Below the pieces are notes generated by a model, which saw only the letters and a program-made list of their open reading frames with translations, ran no database searches and was not told the DNA's origin. Made by a program: the position numbers and the translations under genes. A stretch of 64,000 bases of DNA from Adineta steineri (Eukaryota > Rotifera > Eurotatoria > Adinetida > Adinetidae): NCBI GenBank assembly GCA_905250115.1, contig CAJNOI010000047.1, positions 371,358-435,357 of the forward strand, in the 5' to 3' direction. Shown piece by piece: positions 1-10,430 of the stretch; position 1 is the stretch's first letter; every line of letters begins with the position of its first letter.

Positions 1-2
1 AT

Positions 3-107
3 GCACGAACTGGGCACACAGCATCTGTATTATCAAATGGAAAAGTATTAGTTACTGGTGGATATAATAGTGATGCTGGTTATTTAAATAGTGCAGAATT
101 ATATTAG
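3..107 (+). CDS. 3' end of a Kelch-repeat protein gene (5' part outside window)
   Basis: Frame 3 from the first bases reads 34 codons and ends in TAG at 105-107. The peptide has the Kelch blade pattern ARTGHTASVLSNGKVLVTGG, a short linker, then NSAELY and stop. This is the same pattern and the same C-terminal end as the Kelch gene at 36382-38774, so it is the last blade of a paralogue cut by the window edge. Such repeats form beta-propellers; substrate or partner cannot be told. Confidence 0.75.
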   Translation, partial: ARTGHTASVLSNGKVLVTGGYNSDAGYLNSAELY

Positions 108-121
108 CTATTTCAAACAAA

Positions 122-828
122 TTAACTTTCAATTATTTTATTCTTTTTCTTGCAATTAGTCCAAACTCCAAACAAAACTTTAGTTAGAAGAATTCTCATT
201 CTATGACGACCACGAACTGTTTCCTTCCATAATTTTGCTGAATTATCATTTCCTTTAATATTCCGTCTCAAATAAAAAAATGTATCTTTTTTCTGCTCTT
301 CTTGACTAGTTTACTATGATTAATAAAACTTATAATTGATACGATAGCATCAATTATCCTTTTAGATGCTTCGTTAGTTTTATAGTGTAATTTTTCATAA
401 CATTTAATTGTTTTAATAGTATCCACTGGATTTAGAATGTATGATTATTGTAACATTTTAGCTACAAAACGACTTTCAAGTAACGGCATGAATGGCATAT
501 CTGTAAATAACAACAACGGATAATCTGAAACTAAATCTTTAATCATATCGGATATAGGAACTAATGAGAGTGAGGATGAGGTAAACAAAATACTGACATT
601 CAACTTACCTTATTTTCACACGAATACGTATTTTAATGAAAGAGAACAAACAAAAAGATAATTTCTATATCTTAAATTTATCAATTTAAACCCCTTCAAA
701 AAAATCAAACTGATTAGTGCAGAATATCTATAGAGAGAAGTATCGTTGAAATATGAAGATAAAGCTATACACAGATCTACTTTTTCTTTGTCATTTTCAT
801 TTATTTTACAAAGTATGCAACTATTCAA
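122..828 (-). pseudogene. Decayed reverse-strand gene, family not recognised
   Basis: The reverse strand carries coding-like sequence broken in several places. 616-828 reads 70 codons (start MNSCILCKINENDKEK). After a plausible intron with a TTAG acceptor at about 561, the frame reads VPISDMIKDLVSDYPLLLF. An in-frame TAA interrupts it after ESRFVAKMLQ. It then continues as SYILNPVDTIKTIKCYEKLH until a frame change in a run of T near 280. The last part, RRNIKGNDNSAKLWKETVRG, ends at TAA 122-124. One stop and one frameshift in otherwise protein-like sequence suggest a pseudogene. It lies tail-to-tail with the Kelch fragment. It could instead be a real gene with sequencing errors. Confidence 0.35.
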
Positions 829-1472
829 TTTTTGATTTTAAGATTCTTTAACAGCCTTGGCTGTACAAACACACGCCTAATCTGTCTAGTATGACGCAAT
901 CTGTTGTCAATAGTACTTTTTCTTTGTTATATGTATGGCGTGATCGCCTTTAAAAATTTGCCACTGTATGATGTATGGCGTGATTCTTAAGTGAGAAATC
1001 AACATCTATATATACTGTGTTCTTTCTTTTTTTTTCTTTCTCATTCGATAGATGATTCAGTCAAAAATCGTCATCATTTATAGTATTATTATTAAGTTGT
1101 AGCCTTTTCTATTTTGATAATGACTTACTTTAATAATATTAGTATATTTGTGAGACATAAAACAAAAGTGTAGCTTATAAGTGAAAAATGAGAATGAAGA
1201 AGTGATCAATTTATTTGAGTAGTAATCAGTTCTCTGAAACAAAACTAATTATAGTTAAAGAACGGAAGAAGATATAAGCTATGAAGGTAAGAATAAAACG
1301 ACATTAAGTATGTCGAGACTATAGGAAGAAAAAAAAACTACAAAAGGTAAAAAGTTTTTTTCGTATGGCGTGAGTATGAGGTGATCAGTTAAAGTAAACG
1401 AACTATTTATTGATAAGCAAGGTATTACAATACTTTTTTTTACATTATTTTTAGACTTAGAACATAATCTAA
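829..1472. other. Intergenic region with three copies of TATGGCGTGA
   Basis: No gene seen. The ten-base word TATGGCGTGA occurs at 934-943, 974-983 and 1364-1373, all on the + strand upstream of the sterol reductase start at 1473. Given the AT-rich background, three copies of a GC-containing word is unlikely to be chance, so they may be regulatory sites or remnants of a repeat. Confidence 0.4.
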
Positions 1473-2801
1473 ATGCGGAGAGAAGAAAAAGAATTTGGTG
1501 GTACACCAGGTGCTATTGGTTTAATCATATTTTCCCATTTTGTACCATTTTATCTTGCACTATCACTTCAATATAGTTCAGGTGGACTATATTTTCCATC
1601 ATCCTTTGATACTTTAATTCAGAATTTCAAAGAAACATGTTTACCAACATGGTCAGCATTTTTTCTGTACACAGGATTTTGTCTTTTACAGCTTATATTT
1701 GCTGCTATTTTACCTGGCCCTGAAGTTAAAGGTTTACCAGTACCAACTGAAAATAATCGACAATATACATATAAATGTAATGCATTAGCTAGTTGGTATG
1801 CAACATTATTACTTGTTGCGATACTTCATCTAACGGGTATAATACGTTTAACCATATTAGCTGATCAATTTGGTTCAGTTCTTTGTGTTGCTGTGATATG
1901 CTCGGACATTATATCAGTAATTATTCATTTTTATGCTATTCAAACAAAACAAACATGTCGTATGACACATTCACCTATTTATGATTTTTTTATGGGTGTT
2001 TGGTTAAATCCACGTATTAAAATTTTAGGACAAGATGTCGATTTGAAAATGTTAGCTGAGGTACGTTTATCATGGCTTCTATTATTTCTTTTAATTATTC
2101 CTGCGGCATTGAAACAATATGAAGCATTTCATACAATCTCATGGCCAATGATATTTATCTTAACAGCTCAATTACTCTATATAAATGCTTGTATGAAAGG
2201 TGATGAATGTATTCCAACAACATGGGATATATTTTATGAAAAATGGGGTTGGATGTTAATCTACTGGAATTTAGCTGGTGTTCCATTTGTATATGCATTT
2301 CATGCTTATTATATTCTTGTTAATTCTTTGCGAACACATAAACCAGTTGAAGGCACGTCGACAACATTTATTATTATTTTATTTATTGTACTTTTTCTTG
2401 CTTATTACATATGGGATTCTTCTTTATCGCAAAAGATTCGTTTTCGTATGCAAGAACAAGGAACATATATATCAAGAAATGCATTTCCACAAGTTCCATG
2501 GAATGTTATAAAAAATCCAAAATATTTAAAAACAGAATGTGGATCATCCTTATTAGTCGATGGCTATTTTAAGTATTGTCGTAAACCTCAATATACAGCT
2601 GATATATGTATGGCTTTATGTTGGGCATTATCTTGTTATCAATGGGCAGGTATTTTACCTTATTTTTATCCTAGTTTTTTTATAGGTATGATTGTTCATC
2701 GTTATACACGTGATATGGCTCGATGTGCAGCTAAATATGGTGAAGATTGGAAAATTTACTGTACTAAAGTACCATATGCATTTTTTCCTGGACTTATCTG
2801 A
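1473..2801 (+). CDS. ERG4: Delta(24(24(1)))-sterol reductase, ERG4 type
   Basis: Single-exon, 442-residue multi-pass membrane protein of the ERG4/ERG24 sterol reductase family, expected in the endoplasmic reticulum and NADPH-dependent. The first family signature is seen as YDFFMGVWLNPR (about residues 169-180). The second is near the C-terminus: HRYTRDMARCAAKYGEDW. The middle part (EVRLSW, then TTWDIFYEKWGWML and YWNLAGVPF) has the wording of the ERG4 branch, which reduces the C-24(28) double bond of ergosterol-type sterols, rather than DHCR7 or C-14 reductases. Length fits the family (yeast about 470). It has no intron, unlike most neighbours. Vertebrates and insects lack this enzyme, so horizontal gain is plausible but unproven. 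The start codon at 1473 leaves a short N-terminus (MRREEKEFGGTPGA). Confidence 0.9.
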   Translation: MRREEKEFGGTPGAIGLIIFSHFVPFYLALSLQYSSGGLYFPSSFDTLIQNFKETCLPTWSAFFLYTGFCLLQLIFAAILPGPEVKGLPVPTENNRQYTYKCNALASWYATLLLVAILHLTGIIRLTILADQFGSVLCVAVICSDIISVIIHFYAIQTKQTCRMTHSPIYDFFMGVWLNPRIKILGQDVDLKMLAEVRLSWLLLFLLIIPAALKQYEAFHTISWPMIFILTAQLLYINACMKGDECIPTTWDIFYEKWGWMLIYWNLAGVPFVYAFHAYYILVNSLRTHKPVEGTSTTFIIILFIVLFLAYYIWDSSLSQKIRFRMQEQGTYISRNAFPQVPWNVIKNPKYLKTECGSSLLVDGYFKYCRKPQYTADICMALCWALSCYQWAGILPYFYPSFFIGMIVHRYTRDMARCAAKYGEDWKIYCTKVPYAFFPGLI

Positions 2802-2892
2802 GTTTTTTTATTGTAATTTTCTTCTTTTCTTTATTCTGTAACCATCTGAATATTGAAATATAAAAAAAAAGAATGTTTATCGAAACTATTTT

Positions 2893-3612
2893 TCATTGAG
2901 CAATAAAATTGGCTGTTGAACGTTTTCCATCTGTAGTAGAATAGTCCATTGTTTCATTATTGTTATCATGATATTCATCTTTTATATATTTCCACAATAG
3001 AAGCAATGCTAATAGACGAAAAACCATTGCAATACAACTAAGAAAAATCGTAAAATTCCGTTGACTGCGTATAAATGGTATGCATGATTTTGCATTATGA
3101 AATGTGATAATACCACATGTGGATGGATATTTTTTTTGAAAGCTTTCAAGATTTTTCGTCGTTTGTCCTTCATCATCAATCGAACAACATCTATATATAT
3201 ATTATAATCAAATATCAATTTATAAATTTATCATATAAACTAACTTGCTAATTTTAATCAATACAATAAGAGGTTCAGTAATTGTTTGATTTTGTTCAAT
3301 ATGATTAACAAGTTCCTCAGTCATTTTAGAAACAAGTGTTACTGCTTCGTAAATGTAGGTTAGAAAAAAAAATGCAGTAACAAAACTCATTGCATAGAAT
3401 ATTCCATATGCAATTTGACTACTGGGTCTTTTACGAGCGAATAATAGATAAAGAATTGCAATAGTAGTAAGAAGATAACAAAGGTAACATAGAGAGTATA
3501 TTATACTCTTTCGAATGATAAGTTCATAAATAAATACAAAGAATCCGAAGAAAATTCCAAGACAATGAAGTATTCGAAGAATTAAATGAATTTGTCGATG
3601 AGAAATTTTCAT
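2893..3612 (-). CDS. Tetraspanin-like four-pass membrane protein
   Basis: Two exons, 3612-3245 and 3190-2893, joined in frame (GTTAGT donor, TATATAG acceptor), give 221 residues. Three hydrophobic segments lie in the first exon. A large extracellular loop follows with the double cysteine CCSIDDEG, then TCG and SC. The fourth membrane segment is IFLSCIAMVFRLLALLLLW. The order TM1-3, a CC-containing large loop with two further cysteines, then TM4 is that of tetraspanins, although the usual CCG is CCS here. The tail is short and polar and ends in FIAQ. Tetraspanins organise membrane proteins at the cell surface; the partner is unknown. It is tail-to-tail with the sterol reductase, 91 bases apart. 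Confidence 0.75.
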
Positions 3613-6600
3613 TTTAAAAAAAAGTAGTTAAAAAAAAAGAATAACTTTTTAAAATGAATATAAATTCTTAGTTACATGAAATGCGCTAGTTTATTTTTGT
3701 TTCCAAAGTCTCTCTATTTAACTGGTGACATTTAAAGCAAAAGGAAAATCGAATTATATTTTGTCTATTATAAGCGAAGAACAATTTATAAATTAAGAGA
3801 CTTGTATTTGTTAAGTCCAACTTGATACTAAAAATCTTCGTACTAAATTTGATCTAGTTTAAAGATCAATCGTATATTAAATGAACCATTTAACTGGTAA
3901 TATCAATTGATTCAATCATGCATGATGTGGATTTGTTATTCATGTTAACAGTCAAGTGATCACAATAAATTCTAAATATAGCATGATTATTTTATCAAAA
4001 TAGTATTGTTTACTAAGATTGCAATCAGCATTTTTCATCGTATGATAAAAAAACTACTTAAAATATTTACAATTATGATTTTCCCGTTGAAAATAATTGA
4101 TTACTATACAATAAGAGATACTTATCTTATCGTTCACTCCTTAATTTTATAGAATAGAATAGAGTACTCTCTTCGAATACAATGATGCACACTAAATGTT
4201 GAATTTCTAGAAAAAATTGACAGGAACAAACCGCAGGCCTTTAATTTATTCTATCACGTAATAAAAAAGAACAGTAAATCATATGAAAACATTTTTATTC
4301 GGACGTCATTTTTAATTATTATAGTATTTACTGTCAACTAACAGACGTCAAACAGGAAAAAAATTCATTTTTCATATAACATTGTATTATTTAAAAAAAA
4401 ACTGGCACGCAATATTGGAGAAAACATTATAGTCTAGACTTTTTAGCAGGCGTTTAAATTTTTATATTAAAAACTTTTTTCTATTATGTCATTATTGAGC
4501 TTATCTGCTAGATATTTATATAAATATTTCGATTTAATTTATCATAAGTATACAATAGCATGTATAATTTAATTAAATCTTAATGTATATCATCTCATGC
4601 AAAATAAGACCATTCTTACATATTTAGAGAAGAAATACAAGGTTTTTTTATTATTATTATCATAATGATAGAATAAAAGAATTCATCTGAAAGGTGTTAG
4701 AACAAATGAATTCAAGGGATTTCTCATAATGTTTTATCATCTTGCTACAGGCAAAGTTTTTTTTAATCAAAGAATAGATAATGTAATAGTTGTTTACCTC
4801 TTTCTATTCTTTCATATTTTCTAAGATGTAAATATACCTTCTATCGATTATTATATATAAATTCATTAAAATAGTAGAAAAATAATAAGAATTCATAGAA
4901 TTTTTTTCTTTTCCTTTTTTATCTCAATATATATTTAAAAACAAAAAGATTAGCTTAGAAAGAAGCTTTTTCATAATCTCAATTCTTATTAAATTAATCT
5001 TCTTCGGAGAATAACGGTCACACGAGATCATATTTGTTCGCACGCAAAAATAATTCTCTTAAATATTTATCTCTATATAAAGAATCATTAATAATATACA
5101 AAAATCATCTTCATCACCATCAATATTAATGATTGAAAATATACATTATCATAAAATCTCAATTACTATAAATAATATCCAGCAATGAGCTAATTTATTG
5201 GAATCATATCCGGATACTCATGTAAATATTAACAATCAACGTAGTTTATTATATGAGAAATAAATCAATTGTTTAATATTTCTTTTTCTTTTGTTAAATA
5301 CTGTCAATAATGAAAAGATAATAATAGGAACAAAATAGAAATGATGTATTGGCCTATTTATGATCCTAGTAAAGATAAGAAGGATCTGTTTGAAGAATGA
5401 AGAAGAACAAAAAAAGGAAATAGAAATAGAAACAGAAACAAGTCGTCTTCTTTTAGCATGACGGAAATGAATGAGCTTCAAGTGTGCGTGCTCGACGAGA
5501 AAGAAGTCATCAACTACAACAACAGCTATTGCCAATGGTTTTTATATGAAAAAGAAAAGAAGAGAAGAGAAGAGAAGATGTTGCATCTAAAATAACAATT
5601 AGTTGACGAGCATGAGTTTCTATTCAATGACAGGATAGTCTGTATTTGCTATCTTAGGTGGAAAATGCGGATGAGTATGCTGTGATCACTGTGCGTGTGT
5701 ATGTTATTTTTCTTCTTTCTTTACTTTTCGTCTTTTTTTTACTACTACTAACTAACTAGAGAATTGAGAGTTGATGTCATGCACAAAACAGATCGAATAA
5801 AAAACTGAGCACGATCTAATAAAGTATTGATAGAATCATCTATATTACCATATTCCTTTTTCTCTCTCTTTTGATTTCCATATTCTAAACACATTCGTGC
5901 CCTATGATAGTTTCTATATTGTTGCATTTATATATTCATCATATTGCTTTTGGCGTTAATGAATATCCTTATTATATTTGTGTTTATTTATAGATATGTA
6001 TATATATTGTCAAATGACAGGTATATAAAGTTGAATATTTATCTTAATCATTTTTCAAAATAGACTTTTTAATGTATATATTATAAAATATATCAAGCGT
6101 AATAATTGTCGTTTTTTTGAATGTTTCTAGTTTGCGAATGTTGATTAGTTAAAGAATAAAGGAAGAAGAAGAAGAGAGAAGAAAAATGATTGGTAATTGA
6201 CAATGTTAGTACTATATTCTCGGTTAGTTTTCTTCTTGTTCATAAACAGTAGAAATAATAAACATAGTGTCACACTTGCCTTTTCTTTTCCGCTACTTTG
6301 CTGTTTTTTCTCCTCTTCACTCTATGTTTCTGTCTTTTTTCTTCACTTTTTTTTTAACAGACAAACTATGAGTGTAATAACTGTAAATAGTATCTGAATG
6401 TATAATGAGAAATGTTTGAAAATAGTCATTGACATCGATGAGTAAAAACAGAGAGACGAATAAGGGGGCGAAAGGCTTAAGTAAAAGAGGTGTAGTAATG
6501 TTAATATCGAAATCAGAAAGAAGAGTAGAGAGAGTGAGAGAGAAGGAACACGATCTTCCTCGCAATTCCATTTTCTCTTCATTTTACAATTCCGGTCTTT

Positions 6601-7034
6601 GCCTTGAGTAGTAGTCGTCAAACACGCACATACAAATCTTTCATTTGCTAAAATAGCAGTCTTCCTGATCAGCTCATATTTTTTTTTCTGTTTTATTATA
6701 TTCATCAACGTTAGACGACCAATAATATTTATATAATTTTATCTAATTCTAAATATTTTCTTTTTCTTTAACATCTATATAAACTTTCATTATACAACAA
6801 AAACCGACGGTAACACTTCTTTTGAAAATTTTCAAGGTCTTTCTATTTATAATACATAAAGAAAATTAATGAGAATCATAACCCTCTATTAATGAATATC
6901 CGCTTTATTGTAAAGAAGATGAGTTATCTACTTATTTTTTTCTCAAAAAAAAAAATATTCTTTTAGATTTTATATAATGTGATAATTGACCAAAAAAAAT
7001 ACAAGTAAAATACGACGAAATTTTATTTATATCA
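3613..7034. other. Intergenic, no gene seen
   Basis: AT-rich sequence with many homopolymer runs between the divergent tetraspanin and Rab genes. Open frames here are short, low in complexity (runs of F, S, V or K) and unsupported by splice-linked continuation. I see nothing protein-like. Confidence 0.5.
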
Positions 7035-8087
7035 ATGGATCAATTTGATACATATTCAAAAGCATCAACATTTTCCTCATTTACTCCTATTAATAATAAT
7101 AATGAACGTTCATCAGCAACTACATACGGTGAGGGATATGTGTATACAGGTCCATTAACTGCACAACAGTATGAAGCTCAAACTAGATCTACACTTGAAA
7201 TGTCAAAATCAATAGGCCAACAAGGTGGTGATGGACAGAATTTAGCTTCAACATCATCATCATCTAGTATTAATAATATATCTTTATCATCATCACCATC
7301 GATTGAAATTGTGAATACAACTAATAATAATACTAATCAATATCAATTTAAAGTTATGTTATTAGGTGATAGTGGTGTTGGTAAGTTAAAAGATTATTCT
7401 ATTTATTGATATATATATTATTTTTCTATTAGGTAAAACATGTTTACTTGTACGATTTAAAGATGGTACATTTCTCGCTGGAAGTTTTATAGCTACTGTT
7501 GGTATTGATTTTCGAAATAAATTAGTGACACTTGGTGATAAGAAAATAAAATTACAAATTTTTGATACCGTAAATAAAAATTTCTATATTATTTTCTAAT
7601 TTGTTTTCATTTTTTCATAATTAAGGCTGGTCAAGAACGTTTTCGTTCCGTGACACATTCATATTATCGTGATGCAAATGCATTATTATTACTTTATGAT
7701 GTTACATCATATTCATCATTTGAAAATATCTCAGCTTGGTTAAGTGAAATAAAAGAATTTGCACATGATGGTGTTGTTATAATGTTAATTGGAAATAAAA
7801 TTGATAAATCTCAACGTGTTGTATCACGCGAAGCTGGTGAACGTTTAGCAAGAGATTATGAAGTTAGTTTTCTTGAAACATCAGCTAAAACAGGTCAAAA
7901 TGTTGAATTAGCATTTATGGCAACAGCTCAAGCATTGCTTGATAAAGAATTAAGTCGTAAAACTCCTCATAGTGGTCATTCTACATTAAATGATATAGTT
8001 AGAATGTCTGGGATGTCATTGAATAATACACGAGATAATTATAATAATATGGCAAATAATGCCAAAACTAATGGTTGGTGTTGTTAA
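7035..8087 (+). CDS. RAB26: Rab GTPase, Rab26/Rab37 type
   Basis: Three exons, 7035-7380, 7433-7569 and 7626-8087, joined in frame, encode 314 residues. An N-terminal Ser/Asn-rich extension of about 100 residues precedes the GTPase domain. All nucleotide motifs are present: GDSGVGKT (111-118), DTAGQE (160-165), NKID (218-221) and ETSAK (245-249). The switch region SFIATVGIDFRNK and ERFRSVTHSYYRDA are typical of the Rab26/Rab37 pair, which act on secretory granules and synaptic-vesicle turnover. The C-terminus WCC supplies two cysteines for geranylgeranylation. A long N-terminal extension is also known in Rab26. Rab37 cannot be excluded, and a single ancestor of both is likely in this lineage. 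Confidence 0.9.
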
Positions 8088-10430
8088 TATAAAAAAACAA
8101 AAAAAAGAATAGAAAACTAATCAAAACAAGTTCTAATAAAGATTTATTTATAGTTGTGAATATCCTTTTTCTTTTTTTTCTTCTTTTTATCAGTAAGTAA
8201 TAAATTAAAATGACATAATACACCTATAGGTACTATACTATATGTATATAAAAGTGAAATCGATTGGATTTTTAAATCATTTCATGATATGCTTTGAAAG
8301 TATCAATATGATATTTATATAATGTCAGATATTGACATAAAACAAATACAACATGCAAGTATTACTAAATCCATTAGAAAGATTATTGTTTTCAATGAGA
8401 TTGAATTTCTAAACTATACCAAATCAATCATTTGTCGAGAGAAAGTCAACTAAATAATTTAATATCGATAAAGTTTTGACATTTATATTTTGCAAAAGGA
8501 CAAATTTTGTTTGAATTGATATAGATTTGAGTAACTAATAGGAAAAACATATCTGGTTTAAATTATTTTTTTCAGTAAACAACTGTATTATTCGAATCAG
8601 CATTGTAATTATATAACACTTAGTATCATGTGTACCTACACATAATTAGTTGTCTAGTTATTAATGTTATCTAAATAAATGCTGATTTGTTGATAGTAGC
8701 TTCTACAAAAACATAGAAAAAATATTTGTTATGATTCTAGAAGAAAGCCCTATAGCAGTAAAGAATCTTTCTATTGGCATTCATATTAATAAAAACATTT
8801 ACTTTCTTTTTTTTTTGTAATCAATAAACAAAAAGTTCTTGTCAAGTCAGATTAGAAATACTCAGTGAGAATGTGACATAGTCTTTTAAGATTGAATTGA
8901 CATTTACTAAAAAATCTAGTTTTTTTTTCTAAAAGGAAAACTAAGTAAATAACTATACAAACATATCTACTGATAATCTACAAATTCTTATATTATCAGT
9001 TTTCTCCTATGCTAGATATTAGTTACTAAGATGAATAATATCTTGATCACAGGACATTCTTCATCGATAAGTACTAAAGCAATTCATTCGTCTTCTATAT
9101 ATATATATATATAATAAGAATTTCATGTAGATTTAATGTCACCTAAAGGGATAAAAAACTGCTTAAGAACAGAAATAAATGTATAAGTGATACTCTTCTC
9201 CTACGGGTATCTGTTTTCATAGTAAATAGAAAATAATCTATCTCGTACTTGAAATATGTATCTTACTATAAGAAATTTAATATTCAAAAATAGAAGAAAT
9301 AATTACAAGTTTTATATTTAGAATTGAATAATGACTATCATATCTATCATTTTGTTAACCTCTCATCTATACACATTGTTTATGTCTATAGAGTGAATGA
9401 TTAAATATCTTCTCAAACATTGTTTCAATTGTTCATATCTTCATCAAAGGCTAATCATATAATTATATTTTGTTTCGCGAAACATCTTCATCACTTTACT
9501 CTATCATTATCATCGAAAATTTTCTTATCTCTAAAAATAACATTTCTTTTTCTTTTTTTTGTTTTACACCGACACATTCATAAGAAATGAAGCATCTCTA
9601 ATAGATCAAATATATCGTTTTGTCTAAAATAAACATTGACAAAAAAACACTACATATATATCTATATATTATATATGCCATGACATTTTTTATTCAATTT
9701 CTATTAATAGGCAAAAATGTTCCATCTAAAACGATAAATTCATTTTTCCGCTTGAATATATATATACTAGAACGGGCACCGCCTACTCATAATGATGAAA
9801 GCAATAAGATCATATATATATATATATATTTCGACAGTGTAATAGACAACAGGCTGATCGAATTCTTTGTTTATCTCAAGAGAGTAACCGAGATGATTAT
9901 CGGCAAATGACAATTTTTTTTTTTGTTTTCAATTATAGACGACATGAGATAATCAAGAATAGATATCGAATAAATTTATATTTCAGTTCTTTCTTTTTTT
10001 TCCGCTTGGCAAAAAACAACAACAACAACCAAAAAAGAAAAAGGCAGAAGAAAAAAACAAGCCGAAAAAGAAAAAGAATTAATAAGTAATGTTCAAGGCG
10101 TATGTTATAATATTATTGCTGTTGTCTTTATATCCATAAGGCGCGGCATTGAGAAAAGTTCATTTTTTTTCTTTCCTTTTTTTTTTCAATCTGACACAAC
10201 AAACAAAAAAAGAGAAAAAATTTTAACATATAAGAAAATGAGAGAGTGATTGAACAATTGTTGTTTATGTTAGTTGTTTGATGATGATAAATTTTATACG
10301 CGCATACACACATAAAATAAAATAGAGTGAGAAAAAGAAATAATACACACGCACACACACAAGCATCTACAATAAAGCAGAAAGCATTCTCGGGATAAAC
10401 AATCTAATATGTAAAAAAAGAAAGTATATT
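8088..10430. other. Intergenic, no gene seen
   Basis: AT-rich spacer between the Rab gene and the 3' end of the headpiece gene. It contains short TA-dinucleotide tracts (about 9098-9114 and 9813-9830) and A/T homopolymers. Small open frames at 9620-10089 are low-complexity Lys/Phe-rich and show no domain. Confidence 0.5.

Noticed and set aside
5236..5535. 99-residue reverse frame
   Set aside because: Low-complexity V/S/F-rich translation with no domain or splice partners.
9620..10089. Two forward frames of 96 and 60 residues
   Set aside because: Translations are TA-repeat and Lys-run products.
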